NCBI GenBank assembly: GCA_039000515.1
Contig: JBCFYV010011135.1
Location: forward strand, 30,657,876-30,721,875
Reading direction: 5' to 3'
Source of the DNA: Timema cristinae
Taxonomy: Eukaryota > Arthropoda > Insecta > Phasmatodea > Timematidae
DNA: 64,000 bases
In this document: positions 21,798 to 33,721 of the stretch, one piece after another
Layout of the letters: every line of letters starts with the position of its first letter
How positions within the stretch are numbered: position 1 is the stretch's first letter
Notes under the pieces: model-generated
What the model was told of the DNA's origin: nothing
Databases searched by the model: none
Seen by the model: the letters and a program-made list of their open reading frames with translations, nothing else
Made by a program: the position numbers and the translations under genes

Positions 21798-23920
21798 ACA
21801 GATGCCTATCACATGGCTTGGCGTATGTACACAAATAAATATATATAGTATTTTTTCTGTCATATAAGGTTCTTCCTATGAAGATTGGACTGTAGTAACT
21901 GTTCTAGCTGTCAGATAGGGTTCTTCCTATGAACATTGGACTGTAGTAACTGTTATAGTTGTCAGATAAGGTTCTTCCTATGAACATTAGACTGTAGTAA
22001 CTGTTCTAGCTGTCAGATAAGGTTCTTCCTATGAACATTGGACTGTAGTTCTAGCTGTCGATAGGTTCTTCCTATAACATTGGATGTAGTACTGTTCTAG
22101 CTGTCAGATAAGGTTGTTCCTATGAACATTGGACTGTAGTAACTTTTCTAGCTGTCAGATAAGGTTCTTCCTATGAACATTGACTGTAGTAACTGTTCTA
22201 GCTGTCAGATAAGGTTCTTCCTATGAACATTGAATGTAGTAACTGTTCTAGCTGTCAGATAAGGTTTCCTATGAACATTGGACTTAGTAAGTTCTAGCTG
22301 TCAGATAAGGTTCTTCCTATGAACATTGGACTGTAGTAACTGTTCTAGCTGTCAGATAAGGTTGTTCCTATGAACATTGGACTGTAGTAACTTTTCTAGC
22401 TGTCAGATAAGGTTCTTCCTATGAACATTAGACTGTAGTAACTGTTCTAGCTGTCAGATAGGGTTCTTCCTATGAACATTGGACTGTAGTAACTGTTTAG
22501 TTGTCAGATAAGGTTCTTCCTATGAACATTAGACTGTAGTAACTGTTCTAGCTGTCAGATAAGGTTCTTCCTATGAACATTGGACTGTAGTAACTGTTAT
22601 AGTTGTCAGATAAGGTTCTTCCTATGAACATTGGACTGTAGTAACTGTTCTAGCTGTCAGAATAAGGTTCTTCCTATGAACATTGGACGTATAACTGTTA
22701 TGTCAATAGGGTTCTTCCTATAACTGATAGACTGTTAGTGTCAGATAAGGTTCTTCTAACTTGATGTATAACTTCTACTTCAATAGGTGTTCATGAACAT
22801 TGGAGTAGTAACTGTTCTAGCTGTCAGATAAGGTTCTTCCTATGAACATTGGAATGTAGTAACTGTTCTAAGTGTCAATAAAGTTGTTCCTATGAACATT
22901 GGACTGTAGTAACTGTTTCTAGCTGTCAGATAAGGTTCTTCCTATGAACATTGACTGTAGTAACTGTTCTAGCTGTCAGATAAGGTTCTTCCTATGAACA
23001 TTGGGACATGTATAAGTTAAATGACTGTTATTAAGTTGTCAGATAAGGTTCTTCCTATGAACATTGGAATGTAGTAACTGTTCTAGCTGTCAGATAAGGT
23101 TGTTCCTATGAACATTGGACTGTAGTAACTGTTCTAGCTGTCAGATAAGGTTCTTCCTATGAACATTGGACTGTAGTAACTTTTCTAGCTGTCAGATAAG
23201 GTTCTTCCTATGAACATTAGACTGTAGTAACTGTTCTAGCTGTCAGATAAGGTTCTTCCAATGAACATTGGACTGTAGTAACTGTTATAGTTGTCAGATA
23301 AGGTTCTTCCTATGAACATTGGAATGTAGTAACTGTTCTAGCTGTCAGATAAGGTTGTTCCTATGAACATTGGACTGTAGTAACTGTTCTAGCTGTCAGA
23401 TAAGGTTCTTCCTATGAACATTGGACTGTAGTAACTGTTATAGTTGTCAGATAAGGTTCTTCCTATGAACATTGGACTGTAGTAACTGTTCTAGCTGTCA
23501 GATAAGGTTCTTCCTATGAACATTGGACTGTAGTAACTGTTCTAGCTGTCAGATAAGGTTATTCCTATGAACATTGGACTGTAGTAACTGTTCTAGCTGT
23601 CAGATAAGGTTCTTCCTATGAACATTGGACTGTAGTAACTGTTCTAGCTGTCAGATAAGGTTCTTCCTATGAACATTGGACTGTAGTAACTGTTCTAGCT
23701 GTCAGATAAGGTTCTTCCTATGAACATTGGACTGAAGTAACTGTTCTAGCTGTCAGATAAGGTTATTCCTATGAACATTGGACTGTAGTAACTGTTCTAG
23801 TTGTCAGATAAGATTCTTCCTATGAACATTGGATTGAAGTAACTGTTCTAGCTGTCAGATAAGGTTATTCCTATGAACATTGGACTGTAGTAACTGTTAT
23901 AGCTGTCAGATAAGGTTCGG
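21798..23920 (+). repeat. S51 locus 3: conserved left flank plus array of about 40 copies
   Basis: The largest S51 array in the window starts at about 21,855. Its left flank (gcctatcacatggcttggcg, then acaaataaatatata) resembles the left flanks at 57,190 and 63,908. A stretch near 22,680-22,800 is degraded with many small indels while the units around it are nearly identical. Confidence 0.95.
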
Positions 23921-24654
23921 TGCATCCTTGTCCTCTGCTTGATAGGTACCTTACATAATTACAATCTTTTAAATTATGTCACTCATGAAAGAGGGAACTG
24001 AATACAAGATTGAGTATGGACGACGTTGCTTAAAAGCAGATCTGAAGCTATTTTGCGAAGCGGTTTGCATCTTAGCTAGACGCATCTAAGCAGTTTAAGC
24101 ACTTATCACACTTGGGTACCAATGTACTGAATATATATAGAGAAGTAAGAAAATGAGTAGTTTACCTTACGATGCCTCATGTTTATATACTGATAATACT
24201 TTCCCTCTTCCTCTGACGAGTTTATAAACTCATACTATTTACTCCTTGAAAACGTTTGACTTTCATTTAATTTTACCTTTTTCTTGTTTCCTATTCGAGA
24301 TAAACATTTGCTACCACGGACTTTTTTCGTGAATAAACCAACTAACCTGAGTTATAGAAGCTTTATTAAAAAAAATACGCTTAAAAAAACTTGAAGTTAA
24401 AATAATCGTTATGTGACACTGTTGTACTATTTTTAGAATTATTTAAGAATTTATAGTTTTTGTTGCTACGTGATATCTTTAAAATTCGCCGAATCAAACG
24501 TAAATTCATTGACATGTGAATTAATATCTTGACTGTCTTGTTACGTTACATGTAGGCAACGCCCTTTAGTATTGAAAAATGGGAATGATTTCATGAATGT
24601 ATGATATTGATTAAACTCTACCGTTTGTGTAATCTCACAGAAATACTATTATCG
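23921..24654. other. AT-rich intergenic DNA, no gene seen
   Basis: Nothing recognised on either strand. Confidence 0.5.
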
Positions 24655-24900
24655 AGTGACCTGGCGGTCTAAGGTGTAAGGTGTCCGGGGTTCAATCCTC
24701 GGTCCCTGCACAGATTTATCTAATTACCAAACCCTTCTTCTACCTCTGACAAGACGTGTATTAATCACAACTTGTGAATGTGGGGAATTCCAGGCCTCCA
24801 CCGTGGTTCGGATCCCACGTTAAACGGTAGGTCCTCCATTTCATCTCACAGTCACCCTACCGTTACTTATAAGGGTAGTAAGACGCGGTGATAATAATAA
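24655..24900 (+). mobile_element. SINE-A with internal deletions
   Basis: Head gtgacctggcggtctaagg, B box ggggttcaatcctcgg, the usual middle, then a shortened tail in which the palindrome is deleted (ataagggtagtaagacgcgg) followed by (taa)n. Part of the tRNA-like head between the A and B boxes is also missing. Confidence 0.9.
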
Positions 24901-24944
24901 TAAACATATACACGTTCTTGAACTTGTGGCCGTCTAGGTCTTAT

Positions 24945-25425
24945 AAGCGACTAGATAGCTATTGCCCGCGGCTTTGCTCGCGTGGAAGTTGATTATATAC
25001 AAATACGAAAATATACATATGTATTTACAGATTAATTTAAAATATTACGTTACGTTGATACCATAACTTGACCTCAGATCAAAAATAATGCAAGTCCGAT
25101 ACAAACTTTCACCCCCTTTTTCATCCTTATTAAATAAAATTTCCAAAATTCCTGAAACACGTATTTATTTGTTTTACGTCAATAACCGAAATACAAAATT
25201 TTGTTTATGTAACTTTCAAAATGACGGACTTTCATACATATTATCATACATATTATCAGCCCCTATTTTGACCCCTTTGGGTGGAATTTTCTAAAATCCT
25301 TTCTTAGTGGGTGCCTACATAACAAAATGAATATACAGTCCGAATTTCATGCTTGTAGCCTTGATAGTTTGCGCTCGGCGATGATGAAAGTCAGTCAGTC
25401 AGTCAGGACATGTTATTTTATAAGT
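24945..25425 (+). mobile_element. Dispersed non-coding repeat, GCCCGCGGCTTTGCTCGCG type
   Basis: It opens with ctattgcccgcggctttgct, carries tttcaccccctttttcat and ggtggaattttctaaaatcc, then tagtgggtgcctacataac, and closes with agtcagtcagtcagtcagg before tataagtatagatc. I recognise this layout as an insect-wide interspersed repeat, probably a retrotransposon 3' region. I cannot name its clade with confidence. It is distantly similar to 42,405-42,735. Confidence 0.55.
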
Positions 25426-25426
25426 A

Positions 25427-25456
25427 TAGATCACTCGATCACTCGATCACTCGATC
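25427..25456. repeat. (GATCACTC)n octamer repeat
   Basis: About four tandem octamers lie directly behind the repeat above. They may be the simple-sequence tail of that retroelement. Confidence 0.85.
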
Positions 25457-25620
25457 ACGGTGAAAGAACACTCCCAGCCTCCCGGGATGTTCCACTTCTT
25501 GACTTCACACTGACCAAGTTTTTCCCTGCTTTCTCGACCCGGACAGACTGCAAACACCTCTCGGTCGCGATCTGGTTCAATGTGCACCCATTCTGTTCCT
25601 TTCAAAGGATGTTGTCTTAA

Positions 25621-26007
25621 GGTGGGATAAAAAAGGGGACGCGAGGAAAAAAATACAGTATTTTACTGAAAAAAAACTTTTTTTCTTTTGCCAAATTAAA
25701 TAAATTATTGCTCCATTACTAACAGATAATTTAATTTTCTTCACATTTGATATCAACAATTTGTTGAATATCTGTCGAAGGATGTCCTGGAATTTAATGG
25801 CAACTTTTTCGCTTCATTTAAAATGTGTGTCATTAATGCCGCTAGCCATGACAGATATTCAACAACTGTTGATATCACCGTGTGAAGAAAATTAAACTCT
25901 TGTTTCTACTGGAGAAATATTTCATTTATATTGGACAAAAAAAAAGTTTTGTTATAAAATTACAAAAACACTGGCCTTTTCTCGCGTTCCCTACAATCTC
26001 GACTCAA
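25621..26007. mobile_element. Palindromic MITE family P
   Basis: The left end is ttaaggtgggat followed by ggggacgcgagg. The right end reads ctcgcgttccct. Arms pair through gatatcaacaa..ttgttgaatatctgtc and its complement acagatattcaacaac. A left TTAA is present; the right end is diverged (actcaatg). Confidence 0.8.
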
Positions 26008-26080
26008 TGAATGAGGTTTTCACCCCCTCCCCCCTTCCCTACCCTCACAGCCATCTTAAAAGCAAGTTTTATTTTTTTTA

Positions 26081-26327
26081 GCATCGTACTACCAGGTCAG
26101 GTTATACGACTATGTACTAATTACGCTAATTGTTTTAGGGATATTGAAGGTTGTGTGTATATAATGTGTAGGTACCCGCATTCGCTTGGAAGTATAGTGG
26201 AGAACAGTTGTGGAAAAACTACCCTCAGTACACCCGACCAAGATTTTAACCTCATAATCTCCCTGTCAACGGCAGTCTTCTCTCCTGGCGAGAGTAACGC
26301 CTTAGACCACGCGGCCACCGAAGCCGG
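26081..26327 (-). mobile_element. SINE-B
   Basis: Reverse-strand SINE-B with tail, body (tactaattacgctaattg) and head (ttagaccacgcggccaccga). The B box is weakened. Open frames here (121 codons forward, 65 reverse) are SINE shadows. Confidence 0.9.
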
Positions 26328-27455
26328 TATGAGTGATGTTGAATTTAAAGTAAATGTAGCCGCATTTGGCTACTGAACTGACACTGGCTATAGAGAAGTG
26401 AGTCAGAGGTAAAACAAACACCTTGCACGCTATCTTTATTTTAACACCCATTAAAAACTTTCACATACATCGGGAGATATTTCCTAGTCTTGTGTCCGAA
26501 TGGACCACGCCTAGACTTTTTTTTTCTGTCGTTGTAAATTTTATATTTATATTATAATTTCTCTTGTCTTGATTACCACTTTCTAAAGTTGTCTTGACTA
26601 TAATAGGCAATGCAAACTCCATTATCATCGACTGTTTTCCGGCCCGAGGTCGGGTATGTTTAGTTTACATTGCCTCCATTCTTCTCTCTTTCCATTCCTC
26701 TTCTTCTCCTTCCTCTGTCCTTCCTCCATCTTCCTCTGTCCTTCCTCCATTCTTCCTCTGTCCTTCCTCCATTCTTCCTCCGTTCGTCATAGCAGAGGCC
26801 CAATCAGCTCACGAGGTTTGGTAGTAAAAGGGAAAGGAAAAGACAAGAAATGTGTGCAGTACATTCGTATTTGAATGATTACTCGACATTTTCCCGCGGT
26901 GACGATGGGGGACAAAGCGACAAAGTTTCTTGTTAATAACTACAGTATGTCCCTGTCATGACAGATTGAAGATTTGTGCACAGTGCTTATCTGTGAAGAC
27001 ATTCTAAAATGGTAAAAAAAACGGCCTTTTCAATACAGTTTTTATCCCAATATCATTTAATATTTCAACAATGTTCAGTATTAGGAACTTCTATAACTCT
27101 TTATCTCCATTAATGTTTAATCAGAAATGATCCACGTGCAATATTGTTGGTGTAAATTTACTATTTCTAGCCGACTGTGTCACAGAGTTGATTGGCGCGT
27201 GATACACGCTGTTAATTGCTTCCATTATTCTACTCTCACTTGCACACTTTCTGTTATCTGCTCCTTCCCATCTCTTTATTGGCCTTCCTTGCGGTGTTTT
27301 TTTTCCTACATACTTATTTCCATAATTATATTTTTCAAAATGCCAACAATTTGTCCCAAATAATTCGTAGTTTGTTTTTTAAAGCAATAACGACCTCATG
27401 ATTAGAATCAACTCTTCGAATGCAATTTCTTTTTTTGCCCCCTTTATTTTTGACA
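26328..27455. other. Intergenic DNA with pyrimidine-rich repeats
   Basis: At about 26,690-26,785 a C/T-rich stretch repeats ttcctccattcttcctctg about four times (period about 23 bp) and creates short shadow frames. The remainder shows no gene. Confidence 0.5.
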
Positions 27456-27680
27456 CAGCATCTTACTACCCGTTCGGGTTGTACGCATGTACCTATTATA
27501 CTAATGTTTTAGTAATTAGGAAGGTTATATTTAGAAGAAATGTACCCGTATTTATGGGGAAGAGAGATTGAAAAACCGTTTAGGGGGAACAAAATTTGAG
27601 TACACCCGGCCGGGATTCTAACCCCGATCTCTCTGTTATCGACAATATTAGTCTATTGCCGGAGTGACGTCTTAGACCAA
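27456..27680 (-). mobile_element. SINE-B
   Basis: Tail cttactacccgttcgggttg, body, B-box complement (gggattctaaccccgat) and a worn head (gacgtcttagaccaag). Confidence 0.85.
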
Positions 27681-28189
27681 GAATCTGCAACTTTTTTTTA
27701 TGTCACGTCCCTTATGAGTAGAAGTAAAAAAATAAATGGTTTGCTGGTTTGGGGGAGGGGGGGGGGGATACCGAAGCGTGTTGTTCGTACGCTATAGACA
27801 AATAATTAACTTTTTTTTCTGAGCTCCACGTCTAATTATTCAACCGGGCAGCCCGTATATTTATATTAACGGGGTAAAGAAGAGAAAGGTAGAATTTAGA
27901 GTAAATGTAGCCGTATTTGTTATGAAAAAAAAGTGTGAAACCATTTGGAGCTATGGGGGTTCAGAAACCCTTAGTAAACCTACGCGGAACTTAAACCCAA
28001 CCTCATCACAGAAAAAAATAAACAAGAGTTTGACACCTTCAGTCTGCGTGACCACTGGTACAGAATTCAGCTTGTTGAATGGATGTTCGCTTTGAGCGAT
28101 TGGGGGGAAAAAAATATGTTTTTATCGCAATTAATAGCCTTAAACTAACCAATACAACAGTACACGGCTTCAATCGTATAGGACTCATT
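27681..28189. other. Diverged SINE-B body and G-run
   Basis: Within 27,885-28,010 the words tagaatttagagtaaatgta, gccgtatttg and gtgaaaccattt resemble a decayed reverse SINE-B body. A G run lies at about 27,757-27,771. No gene. Confidence 0.35.
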
Positions 28190-28645
28190 TGTACAAGAAA
28201 GTGAACCCTATAGTCCTATTAGCTCTAGACAGCGCTCTCAACAGAGCGTCCACATGTTTACATATTTGTACAGGAAAGTGAAACCTATAGTCCTATTAGC
28301 TCTAGACAGCGCTCTCAACAAGCGTCCACATGTTTACATATTTGTACAGGAAAGTGAAACCTATAGTCCTATTAGCTCTAGACAGCGCTCTCAACAAAGC
28401 GTCCACATGTTTACATATTTGTACAGGAAAGTGAAACCTATAGTCCTATAGCTCTAGACAGCGCTCTCAACAGAGCGTCCACATGTTTACATATTTGTAC
28501 AGGAAAGTGAAACCTATAGTCCTATTAGCTCTAGACAGCGCTCTCAACAGAGCGTCCACATGTTTACATATTTGTACAGGAAAGTGAAACCTATAGTCCT
28601 ATTAGCTCTAGACAGCGCTCTCAACAGAGCGTCCACATGTCTACA
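28190..28645. repeat. Minisatellite, 76/77-bp unit, about 6 copies
   Basis: Units carry agctctagacagcgctctca, gagcgtccacatgtttacat and gtgaaacctatagtcctat. The period is 76-77 bp. The array abuts a MITE of family P at its right edge. Confidence 0.95.
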
Positions 28646-28659
28646 TATCCAGACTTTAA

Positions 28660-28895
28660 GGTGAGAATTTAGGGGACATGAGCTAAGGTCAGTGTTCTTG
28701 AATTTACTATAGTAAAACTTTTTTTAGCCAAAATAAATCAACTAATAGTCCAGTAGAAACGATATCACCACGTGAAGAAAATGAAACTCTTTGTTTCTAC
28801 TGGAGATATATTTGATTTATTTTGGTAAAAAATAATGTTTTACTGTTAAAATTGTAAAAATACTGGCCTTTTCTCGCGTCCCCTACGTCCCCACC
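28660..28895. mobile_element. Short MITE of family P between TTAA sites
   Basis: The ends GGTG and CACC lie between TTAA at 28,656-28,659 and 28,896-28,899. Inner words tttctactggagatatattt and tggccttttctcgcgtcccc match the longer copies. The central part is deleted, giving 236 bp. The TTAA flanks suggest a piggyBac-like target preference. Confidence 0.8.
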
Positions 28896-28944
28896 TTAAT
28901 GATGTCAAGATCACAAAAAGTTGTTCGTTGTATTTTTTTTTAAG

Positions 28945-29455
28945 TAGGTACCGGGTCTTACTTGGTTCATTATATACGTACATTTACTAATTACGCTAAT
29001 GTGTCAGGGATGAGGAGGGTTTAATACATATAAAGTGTACTACCATTTGCACTGAAAGAGAAAGAAAGCGTAGAAAACCATTTAAGATAAATACGCCCTG
29101 CAATAATAGAAGGTTATACTTCATAGCTCTGGTGCTATTATCTCAGCAGACTAGACTGGGAGATTGAGGTTCGAATTTCGGTCGGGTATACTGAGGGTGT
29201 TTTTTTTACAAAACTGTTTTTCACTTATACTCCACGAAAATGTAGGCATACTTATTTTGAATATAAACTTCCTGATCCTTAAAACCATCAGCTTAGTTAG
29301 TTAATAATCGTATAACCCGAGCGGGTAGTAAGACGCGGTGCTATAAAAAAAAAAACCCCCCTCAGTACACCCAACCGACATTAGAATCCTGATCTCCCCG
29401 TAATCCGCAGTCTGGTCGGTTATGAGAGTAACGTCTTAGACCATGTGACCACTAC
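28945..29455 (-). mobile_element. SINE-B split by a second SINE-B
   Basis: Two reverse-strand pieces fit together: the 3' half at 28,945-29,100 (tail, body up to aaaaccatttaag) and the 5' half at 29,356-29,455 (ctcagtacaccc, then the head cttagaccatgtgacc). Between them is a complete forward SINE-B. Confidence 0.8.
29115..29355 (+). mobile_element. SINE-B inserted into a SINE-B
   Basis: Forward copy with B box ggttcgaatttcggtcgg, body, tail cccgagcgggtagtaagacg and an A run, interrupting the reverse copy described above. Confidence 0.85.
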
Positions 29456-29992
29456 AATAGGTCTTCTTATTGGCTGTGTAGAATGAATAGGGGAGGTCGG
29501 CCACGCATGTGTGGTCTAGTAGTAAACTTCTCCGCAGGCCCATTGGATACGTGTGCGTAGTCTACATAGAAAAGTGATAAGTATAGAAACGCTGCTCTAA
29601 TGTTGGCAAGTAGAACACGTCGCTAGCGCTCGTGGCGTTAGTGCCGCGAACTAAAAGGTTCGAAGCGGGACGTTACACTTGGAACACAACGCAATTTATG
29701 TAACGGAAAGTTAACTAATCAATTCTTACATAAAATTCAATCAAATGTAACTAAATCCATTATTTTATGAATAAACCACGTTATCAATTGTAAAATATAG
29801 AAAATATAGCCAAACTCCTTCTTTAAAATAAATGACAAATCGTTAACAAAACAGTAATGGCGATTTTTTACATAGACCTCACACATTTTATTCTATGGAC
29901 TTCACGTCCACGTATACGCGTTACTCTGTGACGTCATTGCAGGCTGCTCCTAGCGACAGTGCCCCAAACTTGTTTACGGGATAAGTGCTCAC
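29456..29992. other. Intergenic DNA, no gene seen
   Basis: A GC-richer patch lies at 29,600-29,680, the rest is AT-rich. No exon with splice sites was recognised. Confidence 0.4.
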
Positions 29993-30278
29993 CTCATGGT
30001 AGTCTAGGAGTAACAAGGCTATATTGATACTATCTAGGAGTAACAAGTCTATATTGATACCGTCTTCGAGTAACAAGTCTATATTGATACTATCTAGGAG
30101 TAACAAGTCTATATTGATGCCGTCTAGGAGTAACAAGTCTATATTGATACCGTCTAGGAGTAACAAGTCTATATTGATACCGTCTTGGAATAACAAGTCT
30201 ATATTCATACCGTCTAGGAGTAACAAGTCTATATTGATACAGTCTTGGAGTAACCAGTCTATATTGATACAGGCGAGC
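29993..30278. repeat. Minisatellite, 30-bp unit, about 9 copies
   Basis: The unit is gtctaggagtaacaagtcta then tattgatacc. Its in-frame length keeps both strands open (114 codons forward, 101 reverse). These are repeat artefacts. Confidence 0.95.
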
Positions 30279-30399
30279 TACCTTGGGGTGATAGTTACGT
30301 GGATTAACACCAGAGCGCTAAAGTGCGCGCCAACTCAACTCACCTTGTATCGCAATGAATGGGTCTGATGATTAATTGTTTGTATCTTTTTTTTTCCAG

Positions 30400-30498
30400 G
30401 TCATGCCTTTCGTTAAAAGGTCAGAGGTCACTGACCGAGATGTCTTAATGTTTCATTACACACCAGGGGCTAGGCCGGTCACCGAAAAGTACCATTGA
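30400..30498 (+). CDS. Candidate terminal exon, unknown protein
   Basis: A strong acceptor-like sequence (a T-rich tract ending in ttttttccag at 30,399) precedes a 33-codon open stretch that ends at TGA 30,496-30,498. The peptide begins VMPFVKRSEVTDRDVLMF and ends HYTPGARPVTEKYH. It is richer in G+C than its surroundings. I found no upstream exon within reach, because the 30-bp minisatellite lies 120 bp away, and I do not recognise the peptide. The phase is unknown. It could equally be a chance acceptor or a decayed repeat. Confidence 0.25.
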   Translation, partial: VMPFVKRSEVTDRDVLMFHYTPGARPVTEKYH

Positions 30499-30938
30499 AG
30501 ATTTCACATGTTTCGGTTTTTATTTTATTTTAGATTAAAACAAGTGGTAGTTTGATTTGTGTCCATAGTCTTAGCAGGTTATCCAGGGTGAACAACGACC
30601 TGAAAAACCTAGAAAACAAAGAAAAGTCATGGAATTTTTACAAATTTCTGGGATTTTCAAATAGTCACTAAAAAAAATAAACCAGCTGTTGCACACAATA
30701 GTTAAAATAACATATGTCTTCCAATTAATACTCTCCGTGAACCTATATTAACACAAGTGTTCCTGTTGAGTATACTAATATCGATTCTTAAAGTCAACAT
30801 GTGATTTTCGTATCGTCTTTTCACCTCTTTAGACAAAGTTGGTGTCATGGTTATGCGCATGCGCGTGAATTAGTTTAGCTTAGATTATAGGAAGAAGAAA
30901 CTAAAAAATATGTTTAACACAACTTTTTTATCACCCTG
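30499..30938. other. AT-rich DNA, no gene seen
   Basis: Nothing recognised. If the candidate exon is real, this would hold its 3' UTR. Confidence 0.4.
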
Positions 30939-31165
30939 TGTTTATTCCCGTTCGGGCTCTACGCTTATGTACTAATTACACTAATGGCTTTAAGATTATA
31001 TTTAGAGGAAGTGTACCCGCATTTGTGTGGAGTTTGAATGGAAAACCATTTAGGGAAAAACTGCCCTCAGTAGACCAGATCGAGATTCGAACCTTGATCT
31101 CCCCTTCATCCGCAAGTCTAGTCTACTGCGAGAGTAACGCCTTAGACCATGCGGCCACCGGAGTG
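30939..31165 (-). mobile_element. SINE-B
   Basis: Tail tattcccgttcgggctctac, body, B-box complement cgagattcgaaccttg, head gccttagaccatgcggccac. Confidence 0.9.
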
Positions 31166-31631
31166 GCTGAAAACCTTCACTGTTTGAATTTGTCACGTTC
31201 CCATTGGTGGGAAATTCAAACAAGATGAAGAAGGGTTGGGCTGTGATTACTAGTAAGTGGCGGCTTGTAGCTAAAATTAGTGGGAGTGTTGCTCCAGAAA
31301 TGTTTTAGCCTTTGTTTTAAAATTGTGTAAAAGGAAGAAAAAAAACATGTATAAAAAGAAAATTTATTCAGGAACTTGATAAAATCTCAACAAAAATGAC
31401 ATATTTTACTTACTTTAAATTTGTCAAGTATATTACTCTTTAATTTTTGAAATCGACGAACCCAAAACGCGATATACAATTTAATCAACTAATATTTACA
31501 CTATTTTAACGGTCGGAAATATATATTTTTTTAAATGATAGTAACAAGGTCATCTTGTAAGAGCGTAGAATGGATCTTTGTGAATCGAATGCAATTTAAT
31601 AGGGGCGGGGGGGGGGGGGGGTTACATCACA
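31166..31631. other. AT-rich DNA with a 15-G run
   Basis: No gene recognised. A G-rich run lies at about 31,601-31,620. Confidence 0.5.
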
Positions 31632-31937
31632 ATTTATTATTATTATTATTATTATTAGCACCGCGTCTTACTACCCGTTCGGGTTATACGCACTTACGCT
31701 AATGTGTAATGGTAGGGTGATTGTGATATTAAATGAAGGACCTACAGTTTAACGTGGGATTCAAACCATGGTGGAGGCCTGGCATTCCACACATTCACAA
31801 GTTGTGATTAATACACGTCTTGTCAGAGGTGAAGGAAGGGTTTGATAATCAGATAAATCTGTGCCGGGACCGAGGATTGAACCCCGGACCCCAGCATAGA
31901 AGTCCGACACCCTACCCCTAGACCATCAGGTCACATA
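31632..31937 (-). mobile_element. SINE-A, full length
   Basis: The (att)n tail, shared palindrome tail, conserved middle, B-box complement (ccgaggattgaaccccggac) and A-box complement (cctagaccatcaggtcac) are all present. This is one of the most complete copies. Confidence 0.95.
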
Positions 31938-32013
31938 CAACACAATTTGTTCTCCTACTGACGGACAGTGCCACCCAGGAAAGTTATATATATATAATTT
32001 GTTTTATTCAACG

Positions 32014-32280
32014 TAAACTTTCTAAACCGACTGATTATATAAGTACACGAGAATTTTTAAGAGTGAGAATGAAAGAGCCTACCAATTTTTCCGGAAAGGT
32101 TATTTACACATTTTTTCAAGAGTCTTTTTACACGCCACAATCGAAATGGAACCGACGGCTATACTCCCCCATCCGAAGGAAGTTGTGCTACGGATTTTCA
32201 TCGCTCTAGAAAATCCATCTCCCTCTGCTGGGTTTGAACCCACAAGCACTTTAACCCAAGACCACCAAGGTCTACAGGAA
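32014..32280 (-). mobile_element. SINE-E, copy 1
   Basis: The reverse-strand head ccttggtggtcttgggttaa and B box gggttcaaacccagc are tRNA-like. The body shares ggaaccgacgg, gtgcctaccaatttt-type words and a caatcga block with copies at 33,722 and 49,300. It lacks the CCCGAACGGG tail of SINE-A to D. Confidence 0.7.
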
Positions 32281-32619
32281 CGTTAAAAAAAAACCTCTTG
32301 GGTTTTTGTAGTCAAGGAATATTTGATCGACTATTATAGTCCCTTAAGCGAACAAAATATAAAACAACCTAACAAAAGCTCACGACTGGAAAGTTGACGG
32401 TTACACCCTGGATATAACTTTCCCACGATATAACTTTCACTCGGGGAAGTAGATGATAAACTGACAAGGTAGCCGTGAACTTGAAAAAAAAAAAGATCTT
32501 TCTCTGCAACAGTGGGCACGTCGTCTATGGAGGATTTCGTGAAATCTTTTTCAGATTTTGTAGATATTAGGTTATTCCACTTTTTTGATCACATATATGA
32601 CTCGGCGCATATATGTTGT
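32281..32619. other. Intergenic DNA, no gene seen
   Basis: Nothing recognised. Confidence 0.4.
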
Positions 32620-33240
32620 TAAAGAGAAGGGAGTATTTATTAGATTAATGTGAAAGAAGCGTCTTACGTTGGTTTGTTGAGAGGATGATTATGGAGCTAG
32701 TGATGGAGCAAATATATGAAGGTAGAGTGTGTGGATCAAAAAGAAGGGGTAAGCCATGTAACTAACTGTTGAAGACAAATGTGTGATAAAGAGAAACATT
32801 AAGAGTTTTAATATTAAAAGTTGTAGGTGACCTGGTGGTCTAGGGGTAAGGTAACAAACAGACTTCTGTGCTGGGGGTTCGGCGTTCAATCCTCGGTCTC
32901 GGCACAGATTTATCTGATAACTAAACCCCTTCCTTCACCTCTGACAAGACGTGTATTAATCACAACTTGTGTATGTGAGGAATGCCAGGCCTTCACCGTG
33001 GTTCGGATCCCACGTTAAACTGTAGGTCCTCCATTTCATCTCACAATCACCCTACCATCATTACACATTAGCGTAAGTGTGTATAAACCGAATGGGTAGT
33101 AAGACACGGTGCTGATAATAAAGAGTAAAATAGCATGTATGACTCGATGTATGGATGTTGAAGGGAGTATACAAGGATAGGGAAGTGAGGATGGACTAAG
33201 CACGGAGTTGTGTTTTTTTTAGCTATATTCACAGTTTCTT
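32620..33240 (+). mobile_element. Second LINE-type remnant, interrupted by SINE-A
   Basis: The same ordered words as the reverse fragment at 14,330-14,640: ggagctagtgatggagc, atatatgaaggtagagtgtg, agaaacattaagagttttaa, then after the SINE, tgtatgactcgatgtatgg and agtatacaaggataggg. The uninterrupted copy at 14 kb provides the empty site. Confidence 0.7.
32827..33120 (+). mobile_element. SINE-A, full length, nested in LINE remnant
   Basis: Head gtgacctggtggtctagggg, B box cgttcaatcctcggtc, full middle, and a tail with two substitutions (aaaccgaatgggtagtaag), ending gctgataataa. Confidence 0.92.
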
Positions 33241-33527
33241 GTCCACCTCTTGAGGGAACTGCGTGATTAGGTATGTGTGTATGTATATGTGTGTGTGTGT
33301 GTGTGATCACAAGGTTTATAATATATATTTATTTTAAAAACGCAAACGATTAATGTTGAAAATTAGGTTTGTTTCTATAAGGTCAACATTTCTGATCATG
33401 CCATCGTACCAACTCACCTGTATATTTAGAATACTCGTATTTAATGTGTTTTTAAAGTATGACGTCATACCTACACATTAGTATGATAATAGTACGCTTA
33501 CATAAATCACACTTGATTACCCGTCGA

Positions 33528-33716
33528 AACCCGCCTCCTGCAGCAATAGACTGTACGGATGAAGACCGCGAGAATGGCGTATGAATCCCTGTAAGGGATA
33601 ATAATCATGGCTTTCGCAAAAAAAAAAAAAATCACTTTTACTCTACGCAAATGCAGGTATATTTCCTTTAAATTAAATCTCTCTCATTCCTGACACATAA
33701 TCTTAATTAGGACATG
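33528..33716 (+). mobile_element. Decayed SINE-B
   Basis: Head and B box are badly worn. The body ctctacgcaaatgcaggtat and taattaggacatg identifies it. Confidence 0.5.
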
Positions 33717-33721
33717 TGTTA

